From the NCBI GenBank assembly GCA_022497145.1, contig MU385872.1:186001-250000 (forward strand): a stretch of DNA of 64,000 bases, read 5' to 3'. The position numbers and the translations under genes are program-made. The first letter of the stretch is position 1; each line of letters begins with the position of its first letter. Source of the stretch: Rostrohypoxylon terebratum (Eukaryota; Ascomycota; Sordariomycetes; Xylariales; Hypoxylaceae). This document shows, piece after piece, positions 1 through 11,867 of the stretch. Under the pieces are notes generated by a model. It ran no database searches. It had not been told where the DNA came from and worked only from the letters and a program-made list of their open reading frames with translations.

Positions 1-87
1 ATCCAGGAACACGGAGATAATCGGAGGAAACTACTGCCCTCTTAAGGTTTAATCAGGCGGGGGTATCTGCAACCACTTAAACGCCAT

Positions 88-113
88 ACGCGAAAAACGC
101 GGTCAAGAACGCG
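88..113. promoter_or_regulatory. Cluster of three ACGCG (MCB/E2F-like) sites upstream of MCM3
   Basis: ACGCG occurs three times in 26 bases (88-92, 97-101, 109-113). The first two are joined by five A residues, giving the ACGCGAAA form typical of fungal MBF/SBF (E2F-like) sites. The cluster lies about 235 bases before the MCM3 start. MBF control of replication genes at G1/S is established in yeasts; its use here is inferred. The rest of 1-346 shows no gene. Confidence 0.5.
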
Positions 114-346
114 ACATGGATTTTGGTCCCCCTCTGCCCCAGTCCCCCTTTCCTTTTCCTAAACAACCAATTCCAAGTCCAATCTCAGTTTAACCTTGGA
201 AATCTCCCCACCTAAATCATTGTATCTTTTGATATCTTATCCCACGATAATTTTTGAGGAGACGACTCATTCATACTATTACCGTAACCGATCTCCCTCA
301 TTTTTTTACAACTCACCGACCCAACTGTGGAGGAAGATCAGGCATC

Positions 347-3181
347 ATGGACAGTTTTATGCTTCGAGATGAAGCGGCCAAGGAACGAATCCGCTTGGCC
401 GAAGAATTCCTTGATCCTCGTGAGTTCACCAGCAACTATACCCCGACATTACTGTGCTAATCAACTTTTTTTTTGGACAGATGATCCACGTGCGAGGAGC
501 TACCGATCCGATATCATATTGATGCTTCAGAAGAACCAAAAGCGTTTAGTAGTCAACATAGATCACGTTCGAGATCACAACACCGAACTCGCAGACGGTT
601 TACTATTTGACCCATTCGATTATACTCTAGCATTCAATCATGCCCTCAAGGAAATCGTGAAGACCATTCCGCAGGCTCGTCCAGACCAAACCGATCCAGA
701 TGTTTTATACTACTGCGCTTGGGCTGGAAGTTTCGGTCTGAACGCATGTAATCCTAGGACGCTGTCATCCAATCACCTCAACCACATGGTTTCGATCGAA
801 GGTATAGTCACAAGATGTTCACTGGTCAGACCGAAGGTTGTCAAAAGTGTACATTACAACGAGGCGAAGAACATTTTCCACTTCCGCGAGTACCGCGATC
901 AGACTATGACCAACGGCGTAACAACGTCGAGCGTCTACCCTCAAGAGGATGAAGAGGGCAATCCACTTCTAACAGAATACGGATTCTGTACATACAGAGA
1001 TCATCAGACTATATCGATACAAGAAATGCCTGAGAGAGCCCCTGCGGGTCAGCTGCCCCGTGGCGTCGATGTCATCTTGGATGACGACCTCGTCGACAAA
1101 GTAAAGCCCGGCGACAGAGTCCAGCTTGTGGGTATCTTCCGAACACTCGGTAATCGAAATACGAACCACAACAGCGCGCTGTTCAAAACGATAATCCTAG
1201 CGAACAACATCGTTCTTCTCTCCTCCAAGGCGAGCGGAGGTGTAGCAACGGCTACCATTACCGACACCGACATTCGTAATATCAACAAGGTCGCCAAAAA
1301 AAGAAATCTCTTCGAACTTTTGTCGCAATCATTGGCCCCTAGTATTTACGGTCACGATTATATCAAGAAGGCAATCTTGCTCATGCTGTTGGGTGGTATG
1401 GAGAAAAATCTAGAGAACGGTACACATCTGAGAGGAGATATCAACATTCTCATGGTTGGTGATCCTTCCACAGCCAAGTCTCAGCTTCTGCGTTTCGTGC
1501 TCAATACCGCCCCCTTGGCTATTGCTACCACCGGTCGTGGCTCGTCAGGTGTCGGTCTTACAGCTGCCGTCACGACGGATAAGGAAACGGGTGAAAGAAG
1601 GTTAGAAGCTGGTGCTATGGTTATGGCAGATAGGGGAGTTGTGTGTATTGATGAGTTCGACAAGATGTCTGACATCGATCGTGTCGCTATCCACGAAGTT
1701 ATGGAACAGCAAACTGTCACTATTGCCAAAGCAGGTATTCATACGTCACTCAACGCTCGCTGCAGTGTTATTGCGGCTGCCAATCCTATCTTCGGTCAAT
1801 ATGACACACACAAGGATCCTCACAAAAACATCGCCCTTCCAGATTCCCTATTATCGCGTTTCGATCTTCTCTTCGTCGTTACGGATGATATTGAGGACAC
1901 ACGAGATCGTCAAGTCTCCGAACACGTCCTACGCATGCATCGTTACCGACAAGCCGGCACTGACGAAGGCGCTCCGGTTCGCGAGAACAACCAACAAGCT
2001 CTCGGGGTCGCATTGCAGAGCCAGGACGCCACGCAGACAGCCACCGACGTCTACGAGAAATATGACGCTATGCTGCATGCTGGTGTAACCATAACTACCG
2101 GTCGCGGGGCCAACAAGCGAAGAGAGGTTTTGAGTATCCCGTTCATGAAGAAGTACATCCAGTACGCGAAGAACAGAGTAAAGCCAGTGTTGACCCAGGA
2201 TGCGTCGGAGCGTATCGCAGAAATATACGTCGGCCTACGTAATGACGAGATGGAAGGCAACCAAAGAAGGACATCTCCCTTGACAGTCCGTACTTTGGAG
2301 ACGCTCATCCGTCTGGCGACCGCACACGCCAAGTCCCGACTCTCGAACCGAGTAGAAGAGCGGGATGCATTAGCAGCCGAGGCGATCCTTCGTTTCGCCC
2401 TGTTCAAGGAGGTTGTCGAAGACGAGTCGAAGCGAAAGCGAAGACGGACCCAACGAGTCGAGGACGCATCAGATGATGACAGTGACGACGATGACGACGA
2501 CGATCAGGGCGATACCAGCTACAGAGGCTCAACGGCTCGCGGAAAGAGCGCCCCGTCGACCAGGACAACTTCCCGCACCCAACCATCGACCAACAGCAGC
2601 CGCCGCACGAACGGTGCAAGCAGCCGTACTCCCGCCCGCTCCCCCGAAGCAGACGACGGCGACGGTGTCGATGACGACGATATATATAACGTGACACCGC
2701 GCCGCCCCGGGCGAAGCGGCGCCGCGTCCTCGTCCAATGCGCCCACCACATCGCAGCTCTCCTTCGCTTCCTCGGTGCCTGCCTCGCAACTGGAGACGCA
2801 AGAGACGGAAACGCAAGAGCAAGACGCGGCCCTAGCCTCCAGCGCCGCCAACATGAACATCGACACCCCGATCACGCCGGAGAGACTCGCCATGTTCCGA
2901 ACGGCGCTAGGCCAGCTCCTCAGCACGGACCTCTTCGACGACGACTCGGCGGACGTAGACGCGGTCATCGCGGCGGTAAACCGACGCGTCGAGGGCCGCG
3001 GGGACGCGTTCTCGAGGGAGGAGGCTGTTAAGGCGCTTAAGAAGATGGACGAGGCGAATCAGATTATGTAAGTGGCTACTCTTGCTTTGCTTTTTACTAT
3101 GACTTCCTATCTATATGATATGGCATGCTAACGAGATATCTATACAGGTACACGGATGGAAACTTGGTGTACAAGATCTAA
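347..3181 (+). CDS. mcm3: DNA replication licensing factor MCM3 (MCM2-7 helicase subunit)
   Basis: MCM3 is a subunit of the hexameric MCM2-7 helicase, which licenses and unwinds nuclear replication origins. I read three exons, 347-419, 481-3067 and 3148-3181, giving 897 residues. Introns 420-480 (GTGAGT...CAG with CTAAT branch) and 3068-3147 (GTAAGT...CAG with CTAAC branch) keep frame. The N-terminal MCM domain is followed by the AAA+ core: Walker A GDPSTAKS at about 351-358 (Lys357), Walker B IDEFDKM with Asp415/Glu416, and the arginine-finger motif SRFD with Arg484. A basic NLS-like run and a long Asp-rich acidic linker follow, then a C-terminal winged-helix-like tail ending MYTDGNLVYKI, whose last 11 residues come from the small exon 3. 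The start ATG at 347 gives the expected MCM3-type N-terminus. Length and motifs fit the family well. Confidence 0.97.
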
Positions 3182-3981
3182 GCGTGAGGGTGGTGGTGCC
3201 AAATGAAGGTGACGGGTTATGATGATACGGTAGATGATCCATGATCCCATGATGGGTTGGTAGATGGCGTTCCCGAGGCATCGCTAGTACTGATCTAGCT
3301 TCTTGTTAAGGCCTTAGGTCACGTAATATCATGAGTTTATGTTGATAATTTGGAATGCTCAAAGAGGCTTGATAATGATGTTGACGCTGGATCTGATGCT
3401 AACGGATTAATGTGATGACTGTCACCTGCCTCGAATGCTGCAGGTTGTCTTTTATTACAGCCACAATTAATTGGCATGAAATTAGGTAGGTGCTTATAGT
3501 CACTATTTAAGACATTTGGTTCACAGTTTTACTCGATATAAAGGAAAAGTTGAAAGAACATCCATCGTATAATAGACGAGCAGAGACTTTTCCTCGCAAG
3601 AGCACTCGCAAAAATCCAATCACCATCAAAATTATGTATGCCATCACCCCATGCAGATATGTCAAATGCAAATTCACCGAAAAACTAATCTGGTATCAAA
3701 ACGTGCCGAACCCCTCGGCCACGATAACTAGTCCATAAGCGACCCTAGCAACCATGAAATAAACCCCATAGACGCCCAGTGGAATGATGATAACCCCCTC
3801 CTTATACAACTACAAAACCAGTCGAGAAGCCCAATCTCAAGGCCGGTTCGTCAAGACGTCCTCGATGTATATTAGGATGGGATTATACGAGGGGCGAATG
3901 CGAAATGCGTATGTTGTGGCAACCAATGACCACGTAACCAGACCGTCGTCTATAAGACAAAAAAGTCCGAGGGGTAGAAAA
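3182..3981. other. Intergenic region between convergent MCM3 and BTB-bromodomain genes
   Basis: This 800-base gap holds both 3' untranslated regions. Short frames at 3550-3738 and 3784-4086 overlap the 3' end of the minus-strand gene or have no recognisable content. I see no RNA gene here. Confidence 0.6.
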
Positions 3982-5378
3982 CTAGGCGGCTTCGTCGCCT
4001 TCCATCTTTGCGATCCACTTAGGCATCGCGCTGTATTTGTCTTCGAAGGTCTTCTTAAACTTCTCGCAGCTCACCCACATGGCTGAGCCCTCCTTGTGGT
4101 AGGTGAAGCAATTGGTAAAGATCTGACGGATATCGGCGAGGAACTCCTGTTCGTTGCTGTATTCGTGGCGGTCCATCTTGTCCTTGATCGTGCTCAGATC
4201 CATCGGCTTCTTAATCTTCTCGAGGTAGTCAGGCACGCCGTCCTCAATAGGGCGGACAGGCTCACGGAAAGGTCCCACAAGGCGGGTCCAGAAGCCTATT
4301 ATCATATCAGTATACGCAAAGATCACGGGATGAGAGTGATAAATAGGGGCAAGGCAGGAAGGGACATACCAGGACCAGACAACATCCGAGTGAGAAGGTC
4401 AGCGCAGAAGTTCAGCTTCTGATCGGAGGAGTACTGTTGTTCGTCTACGTGGCTCATGCTAACTCTCTTCTTAACCGGCTTCGGTGCCGGCAGAGATACT
4501 CGCGGGGCGGACTTCTTAGGTACAGCCTTTCGCTCAGCCTGGCTAGAGCGAACTGAAAAATCCGAGTGACGGTGCTTTGGTGTCTTGTAGTGACCCTCAC
4601 CGTCGCTGTCCTCGGCCTCGAGGTAGTGCACGTTCTTGCTGCGAGGATGGTTGGTGGGGGATGAGATGGGGTTGACCTGTATAACAGGGGAGGAGTTCAA
4701 GTGGCTCATAGCGATGACGAGCTCACTAAGCACCTCCTGCGGGAGCGACTTGGTGAACTCCTGACGGGATTCGGACGATCTGATATATTCAGCAGCCCAG
4801 TTCAGGAGGAGTTTACGGATGGAAGAACCCTCAGGGGCATCCTTCCATGCCTGTACAAGAAGAGGGGTGGCGGGTATGTGTTGAGTAATTCGTCGGCATT
4901 CGGTCATTGCCTCGAGAGCTTCATCGCACAAGCCATCAATTCCTAGCTCGTGGCCGAGCTTCCAGGTCGAGATCAAGACATCATAGCCAGGTAGCGATTC
5001 CGCGTTAGTGAAGAGTTTGCCAGTGTAAAGGAAGTTTTGAACGAAGCCGAACACTTCGGGGGTCGCCTGAGGTAGTCGGACGACGTGTTCTAGTTTATTG
5101 GTTTCAGTCTCCTCACCACCCTCATCGCTGGCGAAATGGGCGTGATAGAAAGTTGATTTGGCGCAAAGAAAATCCTTCTGAATTCCAAAAGGAACCTCTT
5201 GCTCTCCGACGAGGATAACAACAAAAATGACATGGGGTTGCCTTCAACTTCATATTAATATAGATGATGAAATAGTGGGAACAAGGTTAATTACTTACAA
5301 CCAAGAGAAACTAGTAGGCTCTGCGCCGTTTGCTTTGTCGACGGCAGCTTGTGCTGTCTCCCCAGATTCCGTCGTCAT
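3982..5378 (-). CDS. BTB/POZ domain protein with C-terminal bromodomain
   Basis: Three exons on the minus strand, 5378-5299, 5241-4370 and 4295-3982, encode 421 residues. Introns are 5242-5298 (GTAAGT...AAG) and 4296-4369 (GTATGT...TAG). Residues about 28-130 form a fungal-type BTB domain (LQPHV, VPFGIQKDFLCAKSTFY, VFGFVQNFLYTGKL). A helical middle and a Ser/Lys-rich linker follow. Residues 319-411 form a bromodomain with PDYLEKIKKPMDLSTI in the ZA loop and IFTNC in helix B. The acetyl-lysine anchor position is YH (His384) rather than YN, and the WPF shelf reads GPF (Gly325). BTB suggests dimerisation or Cullin-3 adaptor use; the bromodomain suggests chromatin contact. Both roles are inference. 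It is convergent with MCM3. The AAG acceptor of the first intron is the weakest junction. Confidence 0.88.
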
Positions 5379-8300
5379 GACTTTATGCCTAGCTAACGAG
5401 ATGTTAGATATGAAATTGATAGATAGTGGAGCAGATCATATGCAAATATATACGTTGGGAATTCGTGTACGGGAAGGGCAATGAAAAAAGAGTATATATG
5501 AAAGTACAATGGGCCAAAAGGCGATGTACGAGGGACAAGCTTAAATGTTGATTGTGTCGTATCGTGGTTGGTTGTGAAAATACGTCTTGGTCTTGTAGAA
5601 ATTACATACCCCCCTTCTCAGTGAAATAAACAGTGAAGTATAAGTTCATTGTGGGAGTTGTGATGAAAAAAAGTAGTCGTAGTGAAGAACAAAAGGAATA
5701 GGAATCAGAGGCAATTAGAGGCGATCAGATAAAAAGTGACGTAGAAGGAACCAACTGAGAATTGCAATTGCACTTGCATCACGAGTTTGATATCGCCGGT
5801 ATGTACTTGCCTAATCAGAATAGCATATAAAGTGTCCAAATCTGGATCAATTTGACAATTTTGTTTTAACTCGTTTTGACTCCTACTGTTCACCTCATCG
5901 GATACTCTTCAAGACGAAGTGCCAAGCCAAGCTCTCATAGCGGCGCTAGAGTACTAGAGACTAGAGTATTTATTGTCTCCGCTGCAGGTATGCAGGTGTG
6001 CTGTAGCAGTTGTAGCAGTTATAGCAGTAGGTTAGCTAGCTAGCTGTTGATCGAATTTTCCAATTCGCCGATACCGATGGGCCAGCGAAAAAAAGTGAGC
6101 TCGTGAGAATTCAATACAATTTGAATGAGTTTGACGAATCCAATTGGACGGTCCTCGATAACATTGTTGAATTCGAAGATGAAAGAGTAATCGACGAAGG
6201 CGCGTTGATGAATGAGTTTATCGTGTGAGGTTTCATACCTGCCAATGAAAAAAAGATGGAAAGCTCCAGTCAGGGGTGACAAGGATATTTCTCCACAGCT
6301 TCCTACTAAGTAGTAATATCTTCGCATGCACTGTTATCTATGTGGTCCGTGTGTTGATCAATTGACATTGACCATCCTGCCATCACGCATTTCCCCAGAT
6401 CACTACTTCCTAACTTCGTACTGACGATGACTTCAACGTTCTTTCCATTAACAACTTTTTGGACGTTGTCAACTACCTAGTAGTTTCTTTTAAGAAGACA
6501 ACACAAATTCTCATATCGTTGGTTATCGCGATATACCTAGATACATTTTTTAATTGGATATTAGAACGAAACCTTGAAATCATGTACGATGACTATGTAC
6601 ATACCTAATGTACTTCACCAACTCCATGATTAGATGACAGGTAACATTGAAGTATGTACTTTCATGATTAATACATCAAAAGGAAAGGATTGAACGAACA
6701 TCACACATCTCAGATTTATTTTTTTCGTGGCTATAGTTTCCTTTCTTTCCTTTTTTAAAAAAAGAAAAAAAATACTCCAGAGGATGTTCAAAAATCTGGG
6801 CATCAATCCTAACATATCGAAACGATCCAATTTCCATCACGTTATAAACCATTATTCGAGTCCCCTACAAGTGAAGCCATCGAAGACCTCACAACTTATA
6901 CTGCCCTCGTCGCATGGAATTGGCTATTATAACTCAGTGTGCAGCTTAGTCGGAAGTATTCGGAAACACGATCGGTCCATGATTAAAAGTCCGGATCCGG
7001 TACAACTTTCGGGTATCTAGATATATAGCTATAGCTTCCAAGGTCATGACTAAGAGAGAATTCTAGTAAAAATGTACAGCAGCACGAGGTCTTGTTATGA
7101 GGAGCTCCTTGCATGAATTGATGAATTGATCGCGTTAGCACTTTTCCACTCGCTCTCAACAGCATCTTAAGCATAAGTCCAAACACATGTAGTCGAACAG
7201 CACGGCTTATTGGATGAACAGATGCTTGCAAGGTCTCTTATGTCTCTTATGTATGTATCCAAAGCTCCGCTGCACAAGCCACGCGATATTCCCACTATCG
7301 GAGCCGACTCCGGGGATGCGGAGTGGGAGTAGCGACGCATTATGCCTCGGCCTTCAGCGTCGAATCGCCTATCCATATGTACCTCCTATGAAGCGGCCGC
7401 CGCCAAACCGTCGAGAACGTACGACGTGGGCATAATATAGCATCCATACCTACTACCCACTCCTGCCTAGCTAGGCACCTACTACGTTCCCAGTGCCCAT
7501 CCATCTATCCATCCATCCATCCACAGGCGAGCTTCGGCCCCCGTGGAAACATTTAGTAGGTGGTTATATACCTAAAGTATAAAAGAAACTGCATTAATAA
7601 CCGACCATCCCAACTAATACCGGCACCCCACTCAGAACCGCGCTCCAGCATCCCTACGCCCGCAACCCCCTTATCCGGTCCTATCGTCGCAGCGTTACCA
7701 GCCAGCCCCCAAGTACCTTACCTAACCGCCGAAAAAGAAAAAGAAAAAAGAAAAAAAAAACAAGGAAAATCCCCTTATCAATTCCCTGCTCCCCCGGAAC
7801 CCACCCCTCCAAGCGATCTCAGATCGTAAGATAGCGGGTCCGGCTCGCTCTGAAACGACCACTACCGAGAGAACAATCATATGTTACACGACTGAGCTAT
7901 CACTTTACGCCCGCGCTGGGAGGCCCGAAAGGGACAGGAAAAGGCAAAACCCCCAAGAAAAACATCGACGGCGCACCCCGACCAGATGCAACGGCCGTAG
8001 CAAGCAGGTTGCGCCGAGGACGCGTTTTAATCTAGGAGAGCCTAGGTAGGGAGCCTCGCCTACGTCCTGGGATAGCGAGATCCGCTTTGATGGCGGTCTC
8101 GATGCGTCGATTCTTGCCAGAGGGTAACTTGAGCCAACCTAGAAGCTATTCCCGGCAGCGCGGCAGGCACTCTACATTAGGTACCGCACACCCATGGATC
8201 CTATATCCCGAGATCTAAGGCCCTAGATACAGTCTTGGAGGTCTTGGGGGGGGTGTATAGCTCACAGGCAGACATAACACGGGGGAACGGCAGGACCGAG

Positions 8301-9886
8301 AGAGCTAAACAGGCAGGAGTGTTAATAGATCCAGCTCGTACACCTCTCGCTATGTAGCAGCATACGAAATCTTGCACAGCTGTACGATAAAAAATGTCCC
8401 GCTCGCAGCTGAGAGAAACTCCCCAGGAATCGCGGCACACTCTTCCGAGGGATTGTGGAAGAGCTCTCCCGAGCCCGCTCACCGGTGAGCGTGAAGGCAC
8501 GTCGGCCTGCACGCAATGCATATCCGGTTGCATTCCCGCTGCAGGATGTTCTCGTCGAACCAGGTTCTTCATAAAGCGAGCAGCGGTATACCGCCCAGCG
8601 GCCCCCTTTCTCCGCATTCGACCCCAACCGCAGAACCTCATAATCGAGCCAAGGCCCTCGAATGATCTACAAGCCTTGCCGAAAGTGCGAATATGGGGTT
8701 ATAGATGTAGTGCAGAGTCGATCCATGCGGTGTAGATTGCCTTCTTTGCGTTATCAGACATATATTGTCATTTAAGTAAAGGTATTTGCGAATTCGACGG
8801 CGTGGCACGGGATGGCTTGATCAGCTTAGGAATGAATCCCAGCATACACCTGTCGATACACAGGTATTGTACATTATCACCTCCAGGGACCTCTCCAAGT
8901 ATACACCGGCAATAGATCCCCTATGGCTAAGCTCCGATCGCATTGCTACTCTCTAAAGGAACGGTATCATCGATCGAGTGGGTCACGGTTACAAATCCAC
9001 CATCATACGGTCGTAAGCCAGGAATCTGGGAGTGATCTTATAGGAAGTCAGTACATAGTATGGGCGAAAATGGAACGGTGACTGAGATAGGTAGGGAAGA
9101 AGGTTGGAAATAGGCGACTGGTCCAGATCAAATCTTTCTCCTACGCAATATAATGGAGCTCAGGGGTGATATTCCACAAGACCCTTGGCGACAAGATTGT
9201 ATTTATTGAGTCGCAGTGGTGCAATGCAACCATTCCTGGTCGCAGCTCTGCAGCCAAGTGCCGCGACCGGTTAAAAATATAATAGGAAGACCCTAAGCAA
9301 ATGGAAATTTCGGTCGTCGCCTTTGCCATTAGATGTTATTATCCCACAACCATTCCATCTCGATAGCACATCAAATAGTGGTGGCTAGAGGCTAGGTATT
9401 CATCATACTGATGTAGCCAGGTACTAGCATAGTTAGGTGTACATCTATCATAAAGATTTCTGCATCGGCGTTAGATATCATTTATGTATGTCTGTACGAT
9501 CCTGTCAGTCCCGCAACCCACACTAGGAAAAGATGTTCCTATGCGCAAATTTCATCACGGTGGCGGCTTCTGTTATTTTCACCTTTTTCGTCGATAATAG
9601 TAGCACGGCTGGCCCCATATCGATAAAACTGACCTAACGAATGGAATTGGGCCGTGAACGACCGAGGTGTGGAGTGGCGGTGACCAACATCTTAAAGCTA
9701 GAAGCATAAGTAGCCGACATTTGGCCGATTCCTCAGGGACCCTTACGGCCCCTTTGAGAATGTTGAGGGCCTGGTGGAGCCGCATAAGTGTTGTTCACAG
9801 AATTTTCAAATGGAACGTATCGTGAATGCGTGCGTCTCACGTTCAAGAGACCGGACCAGACTTTCGAAGACCCACAATCAGCGGTG
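5379..9886. other. Intergenic region, no supported gene
   Basis: About 4.5 kb. The part near 5379-7000 is AT-leaning with short frames lacking family features. A GC-richer part at about 7830-8740 carries overlapping frames on both strands (a 146-codon minus frame and a 113-codon plus frame at 8394-8735 that starts with a true ATG). Neither has recognisable motifs. A T-run/A-run near-palindrome lies at 6751-6768. Confidence 0.5.
7497..7523. repeat. CCAT/ATCC tetranucleotide microsatellite
   Basis: Consecutive CCAT units with one CTAT variant over 27 bases. Confidence 0.85.
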
Positions 9887-11469
9887 TCAACTAGAGTCGT
9901 CCCCATCACTCCCGATATGACCCGATTCCAGGTCTGCCGTAGCGTCTCCCAGGTGTGCGGATTGATCCGTCGATCCATCGTCTGTCTCAGCGTCCTCATC
10001 TTCTGCCTGCCCGAGGAGAATATCCTCGCTGCCTTGCCATTGGGGCGGCATGCTCGGCATTTCTGATTCATCCTCATCCTCCCAGCCGTACTCCTCCTCC
10101 TCCTCGCTGTCTGCAACTTCGAAATCTGTTTGGCTTAATTTTCGCTTCAAATGCGGACCTGGCGATAGCGGCAAGGATGGTTGGTTCGCATCCAAGTCAA
10201 CGCCGACGAGACCCTCCTATGCAGGTTAACAGCTTAGGTTGGTTGCATGCTTTTAAGAAATTAACTTACTTCCTGAATATCGAAGGCGAAAACTTGACTG
10301 ATGCCACCCGGGCTTGACTTGCTATTCAGCTTCTGAATGCCGGCAAATCGAATGTCGCGTACTATGTCGTTTTCTATTACCCAATCTCTAAAAAGAACCA
10401 GCCGGGTGGCAATTCCTTGCTCCCAGGTCCCAGCATTAATAGCAGGGATAAGCGTGGCACCGCGTTCAAATTGCATCCTCGTTGCGCACTGAGACAAAAT
10501 CACAATGCAAAGATCTCGCGTAGCGGCTAGTTTCTGGAGCATCGAAATCAAGAATTGAAGAACCTGTAACCTTCTAGCCGAAGGTCCGGGGCCTGCATGT
10601 GAAATCAGCAATTACCTATGGGCGAGTTGTGTAACGTTTGTGCTATATTACCTTTTTGAGACCGCCGAGTCTCGAAATTTCTCGGGTAGGCATGGTTTAA
10701 TAGGCTTGATAGAGTATCGATCACAATAAGAGAGGTATTGTCTGGGATCGCATTTGATGTGGGCTTGCAGAGGAGCCCGATGAGATGAGCCAGGGTCGGT
10801 GCTCGGAAATGGAGAAAGTTGTCTGTCTGACCCTCTATCGCGGGAGCTGTAGGGGACGGTGATGACGGGCTCTGGGTAGAGATGATCACATCATGCAATC
10901 TACGGGGGGATATAGGGTGGAACCCATCTGCGAAATAAGTCAACAACATCGTGGCACGTAGGGTAAAACATGTGCTGATCCATGGTTGAATACCGCGCAT
11001 TGATAATCGAAGTAGTAACACGAACCTACCCATATAACCTTTTCACCTTGGCATAGAATGTTGGCGGCCAGTTGAATACTATGTCCGTACTTAGCAGATA
11101 TAATATTTTATCATTGGAGGATTACAATGAGAATATTCTTACCCAAAGGCGGTCTTTCCAGACCCCGGAGGTCCCCATATTTCAATGACTTGACCCTTTT
11201 GAAGCCCGCCAGGACGAGGGAGCGCGCTGCCAGTGTCACTGATGACATCATTGAGGGCTTGATCGAGAGATGGGAGATTTGTAGGAATAAAACGTTGAGG
11301 GTCGGTTCCAAGATCCTCAAGTGCTTTGGCTGCCGAAACTGTCGGTAATCGATCTGATAAAATCAGTAATTGTATTTTATATATATACCCGGGTATGGTA
11401 TTATCCCTCACGAGTTGAAGTTAGATCGAAGCTCGATATATCCTGACCATGAACAGATTGGTGATTCAT
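9887..11469 (-). CDS. RecA/Rad51-family DNA repair ATPase (Rad55/Rhp55-like candidate)
   Basis: A nuclear RecA-fold ATPase of the Rad51 paralogue group, expected to help load Rad51 in homologous recombination. Six minus-strand exons: 11469-11412, 11353-11143, 11078-11026, 10927-10652, 10592-10270 and 10216-9887, giving 416 residues. The N-terminus HRLPTVSAAKAL precedes Walker A GPPGSGKT (80-87). Residues 105-110 (VIWVDG) span intron 3. Walker B is LIVIDTLSSLL with Asp178, and the L2-type region is VILSQCATRM. The acidic, Ser-rich C-terminus fits filamentous-fungal members. Intron 3 (10928-11025) needs a GTTCGT donor; the more usual-looking GTAGGT four bases upstream would break the frame. The start was chosen because the longer single frame begins with GTG, which is itself the donor of intron 1 (11354-11411). 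Assignment to Rad55 versus another paralogue is uncertain. Confidence 0.88.
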
Positions 11470-11854
11470 GATGGAAATAAGGAATAATATGAGCTACGTG
11501 AGCAGCTCATGAATTCTGGTATGTTGTGATTTGAGATATTCTTCATGCCTCGTTCCTCGCATTGGTCGGATTTATACCGGTATCTGAATCGGGCGGTGAG
11601 AGAAAAGTTAGGAGGAAGTCGGAGGTTTAATTCTGTCAGGTGTTGGAGAATTTGGGGTTGATTTCTCAATTTCAGCAGGGTTTGAGCCTCAATCCATGGA
11701 TCTATTTAGCATAGCGGTTGCCTGCAGATCAGCGCTGATCATCCCGATTTCCTTGAAACACTACCGGCAAACCAAGACACGTGACGCGGGGTTCTCTAAT
11801 CGATCCCTAATTGTTTCCCTGATGGTGCCTATGGTGCCTGCCTAGGACTTAGGA

Positions 11855-11867
11855 CCTAGGACCTAGG
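11855..11867. repeat. Dispersed intergenic word CCTAGGACCTAGG
   Basis: One of four exact copies of the 13-base word in the window (others at 18063-18075, 29126-29138, 55267-55279; a 12-base match at 53441-53452). Here it is followed by TAGGTAC-type sequence. Confidence 0.8.

Noticed and set aside
2404..2968. Several minus-strand frames within the 3' part of MCM3
   Set aside because: Shadows of the Asp/Ser/Arg-rich MCM3 linker.
7834..7914. Minus-strand tRNA-like sequence with GCGGG/CCCGC ends and GATAGCTCAGTC
   Set aside because: The D-arm word is right but lies 8 bases too far from the 5' end. D-stem pairing partner and T-loop are missing. At best a decayed remnant.
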